A DNA stretch of 64,000 nt from UBA7359 sp963976795. Lineage in GTDB: Bacteria; Pseudomonadota; Gammaproteobacteria; Eutrophobiales; Eutrophobiaceae. Both the position numbers and the translations under genes were made by a program. Position 1 is the stretch's first letter, and every line of letters begins with the position of its first letter. Where the stretch lies: positions 45,744-109,743 of the forward strand of contig CAXBLT010000009.1 of the NCBI GenBank assembly GCA_963976795.1, read 5' to 3'. Positions 24,021 through 33,286 of the stretch are shown piece after piece. The notes under the pieces were generated by a model that was not told where the DNA came from, searched no databases, and worked only from the letters and a program-made list of their open reading frames with translations.

Positions 24021-25226
24021 ATGTCATTTAATCATCTTCGTGACAGTTGTAACGTCACCCATAATAAAAATATGAAATATATTATCGCGGCTATTATCTG
24101 TTCTTTGCCAATACTCGCCGTTGCGGATCATGTCTACTTGAAAGATGGCAGCCAATTGGTCGGTCAGATACAGAAAATGTCTGATACTAAACTAACCATG
24201 GATACTGGTTTTGCCAAAGGGCTTGAGATTCAATCAAACACCATCAAAGGTGTTGCAACTGATAATAAACTAATGGTCGGTTTGAAATCAGGAGATCGAT
24301 TAAACGGTATTCTTATGTATTCTGAAGAAACAGGGCAGCGACTGGTTAAAACAAGTTTTGGCGATATTCAGCTTCAAGGAGGATCTGAGCTAGCTAATAT
24401 CTGGAGAAAAGAAACAGACAGCCCTGAAATCGCAGTCGAAACACAACAACATAAACAAACAGTTGCCAAACTAGAAGCACAACACAAAGAAGAGCTGGAA
24501 CACGTTAAGCAGTCATATGAAGAAAAGATTGGTGACATAGAAACAGCTAAGGCCAAGCTAGAAGATCCTTGGTCGGGTAATATCGGTTTAGGTGTCTCTG
24601 GACAAAGCGGTAATACCGACAACTTTGGTGTACAAGGTCGAGGTGAAGCGGTGCGTGATACTGGTTTTGATCGAATCACTCTTTATGTAGAAGGTAATCT
24701 GGAGAAGCAAAACAAGACTACTTCAACTAATGAAGTTTTTGCCGGTGCTGCATTAGAGCATGATCTGAACCCAGTCTGGTTTGTGTTTGGCAGCGCCGAT
24801 TTTGAAAAGGATGAATTTGAAAACCTTGAGTTACGTGGCATAGCACAAACAGGCTTAGGCCGATTTTTCATTCGCCAAGATAACCTAATACTTAAAGGTT
24901 TAGTTGGCCTCGGTTATCAACACGAGTCATTTACTGACGGTACAACTTCTGAAGAAGGAGTTGTTTCACTTGGCACTGACTTTTTATATCAGTATGACGA
25001 ATGGTGGAAGTTTGGACATAAATTCACTTACTACCCATCACTAAGTCGCCCCGCAAGCGATTACCGTCTAATCAGTAATGCCTTTGCGGAACTGCCATTG
25101 GCCGGGATTGATAGCCCCTGGAAGCTCCGCCTTAGCTTGCGTAATCAATATGACAACGTACCGAAACCAAGCATCAATAAGCTTGATACGACTTACATGA
25201 TGAACCTTGTCTATGATTGGGAATAA
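24021..25226 (+). CDS. DUF481 outer-membrane protein
   Basis: An exported protein with a C-terminal DUF481 beta-barrel: WSGNIGLGVSGQSGNTDNFGVQGRGEAV, then alternating amphipathic strands to the terminal TYMMNLVYDWE. Before it lie a signal peptide (KYIIAAIICSLPILAVADH), a small beta domain starting HVYLKDGSQLVGQI, and a coiled coil (about 40 residues, KLEAQHKEELEHVKQSYEEKI). Homologues such as YdiY are outer-membrane proteins of unknown function. The frame is open from 23985. ATG 24021 has AGAGGA upstream and was chosen, although ATG 24072 would give a more compact signal peptide. Confidence 0.85.
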   Translation: MSFNHLRDSCNVTHNKNMKYIIAAIICSLPILAVADHVYLKDGSQLVGQIQKMSDTKLTMDTGFAKGLEIQSNTIKGVATDNKLMVGLKSGDRLNGILMYSEETGQRLVKTSFGDIQLQGGSELANIWRKETDSPEIAVETQQHKQTVAKLEAQHKEELEHVKQSYEEKIGDIETAKAKLEDPWSGNIGLGVSGQSGNTDNFGVQGRGEAVRDTGFDRITLYVEGNLEKQNKTTSTNEVFAGAALEHDLNPVWFVFGSADFEKDEFENLELRGIAQTGLGRFFIRQDNLILKGLVGLGYQHESFTDGTTSEEGVVSLGTDFLYQYDEWWKFGHKFTYYPSLSRPASDYRLISNAFAELPLAGIDSPWKLRLSLRNQYDNVPKPSINKLDTTYMMNLVYDWE

Positions 25227-25298
25227 TAAATGAGCTTATAAATAAAAATTATAAATCATAAATAATTACAAAGTCACAATACTAAAATGGATAGAAAA

Positions 25299-25895
25299 AT
25301 GAAACATGAATTGCCAAAACTACCTTACTCTCTAGACGCACTACAACCGGCTCTATCTAAAGAGACGTTGGATTATCATTACAATAAACATCACGCTGGA
25401 TACATTAAAAAATTAAATGCACTGATTGATGCAGATCAAGACTGCTCAGATAAAAGCCTTGAAGATCTTATCTTAAATAAAGTACCTGGTGATCCAGTAT
25501 TTAATAATGCCGCGCAGATTTGGAACCACACATTCTACTGGAATAGTCTGTGTCCAGGCGGCAGCGATGAACCGAGTGGCGAGTTAAGAGAAAAGATAGA
25601 ACAATCCTTTACTGATTTTAATAATCTAAAAAAAGAATTTATAGAAGTCGCAACAGGTAAGTTTGGATCTGGCTGGGTATGGTTATATCGGGACCAATTA
25701 GATAGGCTAAAAATCACAACTACGGATGATGCGGATTGCATCATTCGGTTTGAACAGACTCCATTGATTGTTTGCGATGTCTGGGAACACGCTTATTATA
25801 TCGACTATCGAAATGATCGAGGTACTTACCTTGAGAGATTCTGGGGATTGATAAACTGGAGTTTTGCTGAAAATAATTTTCTTGGCGTAAAGTAG
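25299..25895 (+). CDS. sodB: Iron superoxide dismutase
   Basis: Converts superoxide to hydrogen peroxide and oxygen in the cytoplasm. It opens HELPKLPYSLDALQPALSKETLDYHYNKHHAGYI. Metal ligands are His in DYHYNKHH, His in AAQIWNHTFYW, and Asp and His in CDVWEHAYYIDY. NHTFYWNSLCPGG and GSGWVWL are the signatures separating the Fe from the Mn subfamily. Length is 198 residues from ATG 25299, close to the 193 of E. coli SodB. An ATG four codons upstream is possible. A strong hairpin follows the gene. Confidence 0.93.
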   Translation: MKHELPKLPYSLDALQPALSKETLDYHYNKHHAGYIKKLNALIDADQDCSDKSLEDLILNKVPGDPVFNNAAQIWNHTFYWNSLCPGGSDEPSGELREKIEQSFTDFNNLKKEFIEVATGKFGSGWVWLYRDQLDRLKITTTDDADCIIRFEQTPLIVCDVWEHAYYIDYRNDRGTYLERFWGLINWSFAENNFLGVK

Positions 25896-25908
25896 ACTAT
25901 CGTTGTTG

Positions 25909-25945
25909 AACTTAATTAGAGGGCTTCTAGTCCTTTAATTAAGTT
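25909..25945 (+). terminator. Stem-loop after sodB
   Basis: AACTTAATTA and TAATTAAGTT form a perfect 10-bp stem extended by a G-T pair and AGG/CCT around a short loop. It lies 13 bases after the sodB stop and is the likely transcript 3' end. The T-run after it is poor (GTCTTC). Confidence 0.55.
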
Positions 25946-26051
25946 GTCTTCATTCATGCTCAAACGTATATGCACATCGAACATGACGTACAGAATAAAT
26001 ATCTCTATTATTGCATTATCGATATAGCCATATTCATAGTTTGATTTAACC

Positions 26052-26891
26052 ATGTTTAGAATTCGAAATTTTATACTGGCCATTCTTTTAATTCTCAGCA
26101 CAGCTTGCAGCAATAAGTTTTTTTACAATCAACTCGATTGGTTAATTCCTTGGTATGTTGATGATTATGTCGATCTCACCTTTGTACAAAAAGAGAAACT
26201 AGATAAGCAGGTGGAGGTGCTACTGCAATGGCATCGAGGCGAAGAATTATCGCGCTATATCGAAATACTCAATCACATCGAAAAGGACGTTGCAGGAAAC
26301 ATCACCGCAGAGATAGTGAAAAACTGGTTAGATATGATGCTTTTCTCAGCAAAACGAATTCAGGTGAATATTTTACCTTCAGCTATAACACTGGGTGAAA
26401 AATTAACCGAAGAACAGATGGCAGAATTCGTAAAAAATCTTTGGGATCGACAGGCTGAATTTGAGAAAGAGTATTTAAGCCGCAACAATGAAGAATACAT
26501 CGAAGACAATTATGATAATTTAACTGACAAGCTAGAGAAATATGTGGGGCGTTTAAATGACGCGCAAAAGGAACGACTTAATAAAGCAGCAAGTTCCATG
26601 CAGCGATTTGATCATGTCTGGTTAGATGATCGCAAAGCTTGGCTAGAAAAAATAGAAAGATTAATGAAACGAGAGCAGGGGTGGCAACAAGCAACGATAG
26701 ATGCCTTTGCATCACGAGGGGAACAACATCCAAAAAAGTTTAAACAATATTTAAGCTACAACATGAATATCATTAGTCAAGCGATTGCTGATGTAATCAA
26801 TCAACTTAGTGATAAGCAGCGCGGCAAGTTACTGATTGAAATAGTAGATATTAAAAATGACTTCCGAGTGATTATTGCTAGTGCGGAGTGA
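26052..26891 (+). CDS. DUF6279-type lipoprotein
   Basis: A 279-residue lipoprotein with signal peptide and lipobox LILSTAC (Cys19). It is followed by the family signature YNQLDWLIPWYVDDYVDLTFVQKEKLDKQV. The rest is helical, with repeated charged coiled-coil-like segments (ERLNKAASSMQRFDHVWLDDRKAWLEKIERLM). Proteins of this family are widespread in gamma- and betaproteobacteria and their role is unknown. They are expected in the periplasm, tethered to a membrane. No operon partner is seen, and the ssrA gene converges on it. Confidence 0.82.
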   Translation: MFRIRNFILAILLILSTACSNKFFYNQLDWLIPWYVDDYVDLTFVQKEKLDKQVEVLLQWHRGEELSRYIEILNHIEKDVAGNITAEIVKNWLDMMLFSAKRIQVNILPSAITLGEKLTEEQMAEFVKNLWDRQAEFEKEYLSRNNEEYIEDNYDNLTDKLEKYVGRLNDAQKERLNKAASSMQRFDHVWLDDRKAWLEKIERLMKREQGWQQATIDAFASRGEQHPKKFKQYLSYNMNIISQAIADVINQLSDKQRGKLLIEIVDIKNDFRVIIASAE

Positions 26892-26962
26892 CTGATTGAT
26901 TAAATTTTACTTGCGCGTGACCCATGGGCATGCGGATGCTAATCCGCACCAACGTTACAAAT

Positions 26963-26985
26963 AAAAAAACCACCCGAAGGTGGTT
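26963..26985 (-). terminator. Intrinsic terminator of ssrA
   Basis: On the minus strand AACCACC, loop TTCG, GGTGGTT are followed directly by a run of T. The stable UUCG tetraloop and U-tract make a textbook terminator, placed 9 bases after the CCA end of tmRNA. Confidence 0.9.
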
Positions 26986-26993
26986 GATTTATT

Positions 26994-27356
26994 TGGTGGA
27001 GGCGGCGGGAATCGAACCCGCGTCCGCAAATCCTCTGCCATCGGATCTACATGCTTAGCCGAATCTTTAATTTAACCCAATGCTACCCGACCGGCAGGGA
27101 AGACAATGAGCGATCCCGATTAAGTTTTAACGAATCCACCTCGGACGAGTTTCATCGCGGTCTTGTGAGAGTCGACGCCTGATTCCACCGTGCACAAGCA
27201 CATGAATGGGCAGACGGCACTATGACAGGTTATTAAGCTGCTAGTGCGTAGTTGTCTTCGTTGGCAACTAAAAGTTTTGCAGAAGTGTTTACGAGGTAAT
27301 CTGCACCTCGGCATGCCCCTCAGGTTTCATATCCACGTCGAAGCCAGTACGCCCCC
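26994..27356 (-). ncRNA. ssrA: Transfer-messenger RNA (tmRNA)
   Basis: A 363-nt tmRNA that rescues stalled ribosomes with SmpB. The 5' end GGGGGCG pairs with CGCCTCC just before the encoded ACCA at the 3' end (acceptor stem). The T-arm GCGGGTTCGATTCCCGC is intact, and the conserved 5' segment GTACTGGCTTCGACGTGG is present. The tag reading frame gives (A)NEDNYALAA followed by TAATAA, close to the E. coli ANDENYALAA tag. Confidence 0.97.
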
Positions 27357-27382
27357 GAGTTTTATTTCCTGAAGAAGATTGG

Positions 27383-27388
27383 ATTATA
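27383..27388 (-). promoter_or_regulatory. Probable -10 element of the ssrA promoter
   Basis: On the minus strand TATAAT ends 26 bases before the mature 5' end of tmRNA, allowing a short precursor leader that RNase P would remove. The -35 region is not clear (AATTGGTGACA-like sequence upstream with imperfect spacing). Confidence 0.5.
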
Positions 27389-27497
27389 GACTAACTGTCA
27401 CCAATTAAACATTGAATGTTCAAGTGACTGACTATGGGGGCTAAAGAAAGTTTCAGGGAGGAGAGTGGCGCTAGAGGACAATACAGCAGACTTGGTC

Positions 27498-27971
27498 TTA
27501 TTTATGCCTCATTATTTGTGCTTTCTGTCTTTGCCAATCACGGTCTTTTTCGGCTTCGCGTTTGTCATGTGCCTTTTTGCCACGGGCGATGCCGAGTTCT
27601 AGTTTGACCTTGCCGTTTTTCCAATAGAGTGCCGTTGGTACCAAAGCAAAACCCTTACGCTCTACAGCACCGATCAATCTATTCAATTCGGTACGATGTA
27701 ACAGTAGTTTACGGCTGCGTTGTGGTTCGGGTGAGATATGTGTCGAGGCCGTAGGTAATGGTGTGATTAACGCGCCAAACAGAAAAGCCTCGCTATTTTT
27801 CAAGAGGATATAGCTTTCAACGATCTGAACTTTGCCCGCGCGCAAGCTCTTGACTTCCCAACCTTCAAGGGCGATACCTGCTTCAAATCGTTCATCAATA
27901 GAATAATCGTGGCGCGCTTTTTTATTCAGGGCAATTGTTTTGCCGCCGCCAGACTTTTTGTCTTTACTCAT
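27498..27971 (-). CDS. smpB: SsrA-binding protein SmpB
   Basis: A 157-residue RNA-binding OB-fold protein that delivers tmRNA to stalled ribosomes. Family segments are NKKARHDYSIDERFEAGIALEGWEVKSLRAGKV, SYILLKNSEAFLFGALI, LLHRTELNRLIGAVERKGFALVPTALYWKNGKVK and the basic C-terminal tail GIARGKKAHDKREAEKDRDW. It sits directly upstream of ssrA on the same strand, the usual gammaproteobacterial arrangement. Confidence 0.97.
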   Translation of the reverse strand: MSKDKKSGGGKTIALNKKARHDYSIDERFEAGIALEGWEVKSLRAGKVQIVESYILLKNSEAFLFGALITPLPTASTHISPEPQRSRKLLLHRTELNRLIGAVERKGFALVPTALYWKNGKVKLELGIARGKKAHDKREAEKDRDWQRQKAQIMRHK

Positions 27972-28243
27972 TTTACCTGCTCGGGTTAGTTATCCGGCGG
28001 ATTATAGCAGGAGTTGCCAAGATAAAAGTATGAATGAATATAATGATGCTTATTTATTTTGGTGTAGTGAAATAACGAGTTGTTTGAGTAGATGGGCCAG
28101 ATAAGTAAATTTTTGGAGGATGTTTAGTTTTCAGCGATCTGGAGTATTACTAATGTATTAATCTTGATATCGAGAAATTCAGTTTATTGATACGACTCAA
28201 AGACTATGCTCGTTCCTATGTGATGCTGTAGGTTAAGGTAGTT

Positions 28244-29311
28244 TCATAGGGAGGTTTCCCCTGGTGTAGTTCCTGTTGTTTCGAATTCCTTAAAATCATG
28301 ATTATGCATGGTAAAAGAAATAAAGTTTTTACAGAATGTGTTCTTGTGTGGGTCGATGCCTAGCGCTTCGCAGTGACTGATTAGCTCGTCAAAAAGAATT
28401 TTCAGGATTTGGGTCACTTTTTCATAACTTAAAGAGAAGCTGACTTTGTAACGATTGATAATGTGTTGTAGTTCTGCTTTTGCCTGTTCATGATCCCCAC
28501 AAGCGGCGGCCTGTACAATTTCATTGGTCAAAGAAGATATTTGCGCCAGGAAATCCTCTGGCTTAGCGGGCTTCTGAGCAATTCTTAGTGGTTTAGGCTG
28601 TATACCTAAGATTATATTTTTGGGTAGTTTCCATCCTATCGCGATAAATTGACCTATGCTGGCAAAATTAACGTCGAGTATTTTTCTGGTCGCTTCGTCT
28701 TCATCAATACCTTTTTCGATAATCAAATCCATGATGTTATTATATTCATCCGGTAAGAAATAAATGGTGATTTGTTTGCCGAGGTTATGAAACATACTGG
28801 CTAGAAAGGCTTCTTCCGAGTTTACCGAAGGTGATTTTTTGGTGAGTTTTTTTGCAAATATAGCACTTAAAAAAGATTGGCAGGTATTACTCTTGAGTAT
28901 TTCTGCCATTGGGCCATTGTTCAGTTTTTCAAAGACCATGATACTGATACACATGTTTTGTACCTGAGTTAAACCCAGGATGATGACAGCGCGCGATATT
29001 GTTTTTATCTCACCTCCAAATTGCCCATATCCGCTGGAGTTAACCCTGCTAAGTACTTTACTACTGAGTGATTGCTCTCTTAAAATAATCTCAGCGAGTT
29101 CTTCTGCACATCCGTGCCCTTCAACAACCTGCATGATCTCTGCAATGCTGTTTCCCATTGCTGGAAATTCTTTGTGTTTTGCCAGACTTCTTTTTAACAA
29201 CATCATGGTGGTATGTTTTCTGACAGCTGTATCATCTGTTGAAGTGTTTACTTCTGGACTTGCGTTGCTTGTTTCTGCAACCGGTTTTTTCATTTGTAGA
29301 TTAGATAACAT
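28244..29311 (-). CDS. HDOD domain protein
   Basis: A 355-residue protein with an HDOD domain, an inactive HD-like signalling fold, covering about residues 40-260. It shows AMGNSIAEIMQVVEGHGCAEELAEIILREQSLSSKVLSRVNSSGYGQFGGEIKTISRAVIILG and MFHNLGKQITIYFLPDEY. The C-terminal ~90 residues are helical and unassigned. It is closely similar to the HDOD segment of the kinase fusion encoded 15 bases upstream and appears to be its duplicate without the kinase and GAF parts. HDOD proteins act in bacterial signalling and cell-cycle control through protein contacts. The two are probably co-transcribed and may interact. Confidence 0.87.
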   Translation of the reverse strand: MLSNLQMKKPVAETSNASPEVNTSTDDTAVRKHTTMMLLKRSLAKHKEFPAMGNSIAEIMQVVEGHGCAEELAEIILREQSLSSKVLSRVNSSGYGQFGGEIKTISRAVIILGLTQVQNMCISIMVFEKLNNGPMAEILKSNTCQSFLSAIFAKKLTKKSPSVNSEEAFLASMFHNLGKQITIYFLPDEYNNIMDLIIEKGIDEDEATRKILDVNFASIGQFIAIGWKLPKNIILGIQPKPLRIAQKPAKPEDFLAQISSLTNEIVQAAACGDHEQAKAELQHIINRYKVSFSLSYEKVTQILKILFDELISHCEALGIDPHKNTFCKNFISFTMHNHDFKEFETTGTTPGETSL

Positions 29312-29326
29312 CGATACTTACCCGAA

Positions 29327-31732
29327 TTATTTTTTTACCTGTTGGATTGCCAATGAGGCTTGATTTCGTAAGGTTTTAAAAAATCCAAGTGCTTCCATGG
29401 ATATTTTAATACCCGAGTCATCGTTGTCTGCATAGATCAATCCAAGGCAACGTTTGTTTACTATCAAGGGGTAAAGTACAACAGTAGTTGGCATAGTGAG
29501 TTTTCTAAGCCATGCGGGTATCATGTCTTTATATTCGTCAGAGTTCACATCCAGGACAATATATTCCTTTCCTTTGCGTATTGTTGATACAAGAACATCT
29601 TCCGTATCCGTGATCTTATAGCGAAAATCCGGAATAATCTCATCTATAGTTTTGCCAAGCCCGAAACGTGCTATGACTTGTTTATTTTTAGCATTATATA
29701 CGGCGAACAAAACCCGATTAAATCCCATGCCTCGATAGATTGTTTCTAAAACCATCGTCAGGATCTCGTTGAGGTTAAAGTCGTCCAGTAGTGAATTTGT
29801 GATCTCGGCTATACCATTAACCAGAATATCGTGCTGGTTTTGCTGTTGGTTCTTTGGTGCCGTTTTTACGGTTTCAATTGTTACTCCATCATCGGTATCG
29901 CTGTTTTGTTCAACTGCTTCCGTGTTCCAGTTCTCACCTTCCTCTGTTGCTGCTACGTTTTTACGGATGTTATTGAATACGCTTACTTTGCTAGTATCAA
30001 TATTTAATATGCGTGTAAACTCCTCAGCTTCTTTAATGGAGGATTCTAAAATTTTGTCGATACTCTCTTTGCTTACGCCTAGTGAGTCTTTGTAGCGGGC
30101 AGCTAGCGCCTCATAAGCATCAGTTGTGTCTTGATCATTGCTGTTAATGGCACATAATTCATTTGAGAAGCAGGCCAGTTGCCTTAAGGATTCAGTTGAT
30201 GATTTAGCAACAGGCACAGTACCTTCAGGTATGCGCTTCATGCTGTCACCAATAACATCGGGCAGCTTCCATTCTTTCGCGATGCCGCGGCCAAGTTCAT
30301 CATAGCTGACGCCCAGCACAGAACGCATTGCCTGATCTTCATCTACGCCTTTATTCAATACCGACGTTTTCATGGCTTCATATTCTTCAGGGAAATAATA
30401 AATGGTTAATAACTTTCCCAGGGTGTGAAACATGGATGCTACAAATGATGTCTCTAAATCATCCTCATTGAGGACTTTCATTTGTTTGGCTTTTTCTCGG
30501 GAGATGATGCCACTCATTAATGCAGTGTAGGCTGCATTTTTTAACTCATTGGCTTGTTCGCTGTTTTGTAAATGCTCAAATAGAATGATACTTAATACCG
30601 CGGCACGAACTTGTTCATAGCCCAGGATGACTATAGCCCTGGAGACCGTTGTGATTTCGCCACCGAATTGACCGTAAAATGATGAATTAACCAGACGCAC
30701 AACCTTTGTAGTTAGCGCAAAGTCTTTCAGGATTACATTTGAAAGTTCTGTTGCAGAACTTATATTTGAAATAGCTGATTTTTGATTTATTTCTGTAATA
30801 TGTGCAGACACAGCAGGGAAGTCCTGCTTACGTTTCATGCGACGTAACAGGAATTCTACAGTACTGGAGGTATTACTGTCGGTGGATTCCTTCTCATCAT
30901 CAACTTTAAGATATTTTTTTAATGCTATTTGCATTTCTGCGGCATTGGCATAACGATTAGCCGGGTCTTTCTCCAGCGCTTTCATAACGATGGCATCCAG
31001 ATCTTTATCTATCTTCGGGTTCCGTTTCGATGGTGGTGCTACGACATCATTCGTTATTTTGTACATGACGGCCATTGAATTATTGGCTGCATAGACTTGA
31101 TGACCTGTCAACATTTCATAAAGAATTAATCCACTGGCAAAGATATCGATGGCAGGACTCAGCTCGTTATTGGTTAATTGTTCTGGGGCAAGATAATTTA
31201 CCGTGCCGGTTATTTCAGTACTTGATGTGTGAGTCCCGGATATAACTGAGATGCCAAAATCCATGATCTTGGTATTGCCTTCTTTATCAATGAGCAAGTT
31301 TGAAGGATTAAGATCTCGATGAATAATATTATTTTTATGGGCGTATCCAATACCATCGAGTATTTGATCTGTGATTTTAACAGCATCAAGTTGCTTTAAT
31401 TTCTCTTCGCGTTGTAACCGTCGTTTGAGTTGTTCGCCTTCATAGTATTGATAAACGAGGAAAGGGATTCCTTGATGGAAATCTATCTCATAAAGCGGGA
31501 TGATATGTGGATGACTTAGTTTACTGACATTTTTTGCTTCCTGATTTAATTGCTCAGCATCTTGTCGGCGTTTATCCAATGTTTTAATGGCGACTTTCCT
31601 GTCTAGCTGCGTATCTTCAGCTAGATAAACAATTCCCTGAGCACCTTTTCCCAGGATATCACAAGGCTTAAATCGACCTAACTGCTCAGGTAAACTAGTA
31701 TTTGTTGTTTTATTTACTGCTACTGAACTCAT
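29327..31732 (-). CDS. Ser/Thr protein kinase-HDOD-GAF fusion
   Basis: An 801-residue three-domain signalling protein. Residues about 20-285 are a Hanks-type kinase with glycine loop GKGAQGIVYLAED, Lys50 in VAIK, catalytic HRDLNPSN (138-145) and DFGISV (158). The usual Lys of HRDLKP is Asn here. An HDOD domain follows (about 300-540: VRLVNSSFYGQFGGEITTVSRAIVILG, MFHTLGKLLTIYYFPEEY). A C-terminal GAF domain (about 645-800: NEILTMVLETIYRGMGFNRVLFAVYN, LIVNKRCLGLIYADN) may bind a small ligand. No transmembrane segment is seen. The ATG at 31732 is used; the frame is open further upstream through a TTG. Confidence 0.9.
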   Translation of the reverse strand: MSSVAVNKTTNTSLPEQLGRFKPCDILGKGAQGIVYLAEDTQLDRKVAIKTLDKRRQDAEQLNQEAKNVSKLSHPHIIPLYEIDFHQGIPFLVYQYYEGEQLKRRLQREEKLKQLDAVKITDQILDGIGYAHKNNIIHRDLNPSNLLIDKEGNTKIMDFGISVISGTHTSSTEITGTVNYLAPEQLTNNELSPAIDIFASGLILYEMLTGHQVYAANNSMAVMYKITNDVVAPPSKRNPKIDKDLDAIVMKALEKDPANRYANAAEMQIALKKYLKVDDEKESTDSNTSSTVEFLLRRMKRKQDFPAVSAHITEINQKSAISNISSATELSNVILKDFALTTKVVRLVNSSFYGQFGGEITTVSRAIVILGYEQVRAAVLSIILFEHLQNSEQANELKNAAYTALMSGIISREKAKQMKVLNEDDLETSFVASMFHTLGKLLTIYYFPEEYEAMKTSVLNKGVDEDQAMRSVLGVSYDELGRGIAKEWKLPDVIGDSMKRIPEGTVPVAKSSTESLRQLACFSNELCAINSNDQDTTDAYEALAARYKDSLGVSKESIDKILESSIKEAEEFTRILNIDTSKVSVFNNIRKNVAATEEGENWNTEAVEQNSDTDDGVTIETVKTAPKNQQQNQHDILVNGIAEITNSLLDDFNLNEILTMVLETIYRGMGFNRVLFAVYNAKNKQVIARFGLGKTIDEIIPDFRYKITDTEDVLVSTIRKGKEYIVLDVNSDEYKDMIPAWLRKLTMPTTVVLYPLIVNKRCLGLIYADNDDSGIKISMEALGFFKTLRNQASLAIQQVKK

Positions 31733-31861
31733 GTTATTTTCCGAATAGTGCTTAATTAATAGCGGCAAATTCGTCAGTATCTTGAGATAATTCGGTGAAA
31801 TATTGCCTGCTTGTAGGAACTGGCAAATTCACGGAAAATGAAACAAAAAAGAGTCTAAAAC

Positions 31862-33274
31862 ATGGCCGCTAAACGTTCTTCTATCCATGGTCAGTGGTCA
31901 TCCCGCTGGGCCTTTATTCTTGCTGCAACTGGTTCTGCCGTTGGTTTGGGCAATATCTGGCGGTTTCCTTATTTAGCTGGTGAAAATGGTGGTGGGGCCT
32001 TTGTCCTGGTTTATCTGGTGTGTGTCGTCTTGGTGGGGTTGCCCATTTTAATGGCTGAGATTCTATTAGGTCGTCGCGGGCGTCAAAGTCCAATTAATAC
32101 TATGGCTGCCTTGGCTGCTGATGAAGGACTCAGCCGACATTGGCAATTACTCGGTTGGATGGGCGTCGTAGCTGGTTTTATTATCCTTTCGTATTACAGT
32201 GTGATTGCCGGCTGGACCTTGGCTTATATTTTCAGGACCGGTACCGGTTTATTTGTTGACGCAGATGCAGCCTTGTCTAAACAGGTGTTTACCGATCTAA
32301 CTTCTGATCCAGAGAAATTACTCGCATGGCACACTATGTTCATTGTAATGAGTGTCGTTGTCATCTCGCGTGGAGTGAAGAGCGGTTTAGAAAAAGCGGT
32401 AAAATTTTTGATGCCGGCATTATTTATTTTATTACTGGTCATGGTGGGGTATGCCATGAGCACAGAAAAATTTATGGAAGGGATTTCCTACTTATTTGTA
32501 CCCGATTTCGAGCGTTTAGCAGACAAGAATTTTTTTGCCGATATTCTTTTACCTGCTTTAGGGCAGGCCTTTTTTAGTCTGAGTATTGGTATGGGTGCGA
32601 TTATGATCTATGGTTCTTACTTGTCGCAAAAATCATCAATCACATTTAACTGTTTTACGATTGCAATTGCGGATACATCAGTCGCTATTCTAGCCGGCAT
32701 TGCGATTTTCCCGGTTGTGTTTACTTATGGACTTGAACCTGCCGGTGGACCAGGTTTAATCTTTATCACGTTACCCATTGCCTTTGGACAAATGCCCTTT
32801 GGCACTTTTTTTGGTACGCTGTTTTTTGTCTTGCTACTATTTGCCGCATGGACGTCTGCTATTTCACTATTGGAGCCTGCGGTGACCTGGCTAGTTGAAA
32901 ATAGGAATATGTCTCGTGTTAAAGCGACATCGATTGCCGGGATTATTGCCTGGACACTTGGTTTGGTGACGGTTTTATCATTTAATCATTGGGCATTTCC
33001 TTTTAGTTTTGCCGGTGTAATAAAAGAAAATGGCTTCTTTGATATCTTTGATATTTTAACTTCAAATATTATGTTGCCCATAGGCGGTTTGTTAGTTGCC
33101 ATATTTGCTGCATGGTTGATGTCAAGATCATCAACTGTGGATGAATTGGGATTGGATGATGGTCTTGCTTATCAAGCCTGGCGGTTTGCTGTTCGTTATG
33201 TCGCGCCAGTTGGTGTGATCGTTATATTCCTGAATGCAATTGGCATTTTTAAACTATTAGGTTTCGTTGAATAG
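31862..33274 (+). CDS. Sodium-dependent transporter, neurotransmitter:sodium symporter (NSS) family
   Basis: A 470-residue inner-membrane LeuT-fold symporter. The N-terminal helix 1 carries the family signature WSSRWAFILAATGSAVGLGNIWRFPYLAGENGGGAFVLVY, including the unwound substrate/Na+ site. QAFFSLSIGMGAIMIYGSYLS marks helix 6-7. About 11-12 hydrophobic segments are visible. Substrates of bacterial members are amino acids or related amines; this one is not predictable. It is divergent from the kinase fusion and starts at ATG 31862. The next gene begins 12 bases downstream. Confidence 0.9.
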   Translation: MAAKRSSIHGQWSSRWAFILAATGSAVGLGNIWRFPYLAGENGGGAFVLVYLVCVVLVGLPILMAEILLGRRGRQSPINTMAALAADEGLSRHWQLLGWMGVVAGFIILSYYSVIAGWTLAYIFRTGTGLFVDADAALSKQVFTDLTSDPEKLLAWHTMFIVMSVVVISRGVKSGLEKAVKFLMPALFILLLVMVGYAMSTEKFMEGISYLFVPDFERLADKNFFADILLPALGQAFFSLSIGMGAIMIYGSYLSQKSSITFNCFTIAIADTSVAILAGIAIFPVVFTYGLEPAGGPGLIFITLPIAFGQMPFGTFFGTLFFVLLLFAAWTSAISLLEPAVTWLVENRNMSRVKATSIAGIIAWTLGLVTVLSFNHWAFPFSFAGVIKENGFFDIFDILTSNIMLPIGGLLVAIFAAWLMSRSSTVDELGLDDGLAYQAWRFAVRYVAPVGVIVIFLNAIGIFKLLGFVE

Positions 33275-33286
33275 CTGACTCAGATA

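Noticed and set aside
25916..26113. 65-codon minus-strand frame after sodB
   Set aside because: It overlaps the sodB hairpin and the start of the lipoprotein gene, and has no family features.
27120..27314. 64-codon frame on the minus strand near smpB
   Set aside because: It lies entirely within tmRNA and is an accident of that RNA sequence.
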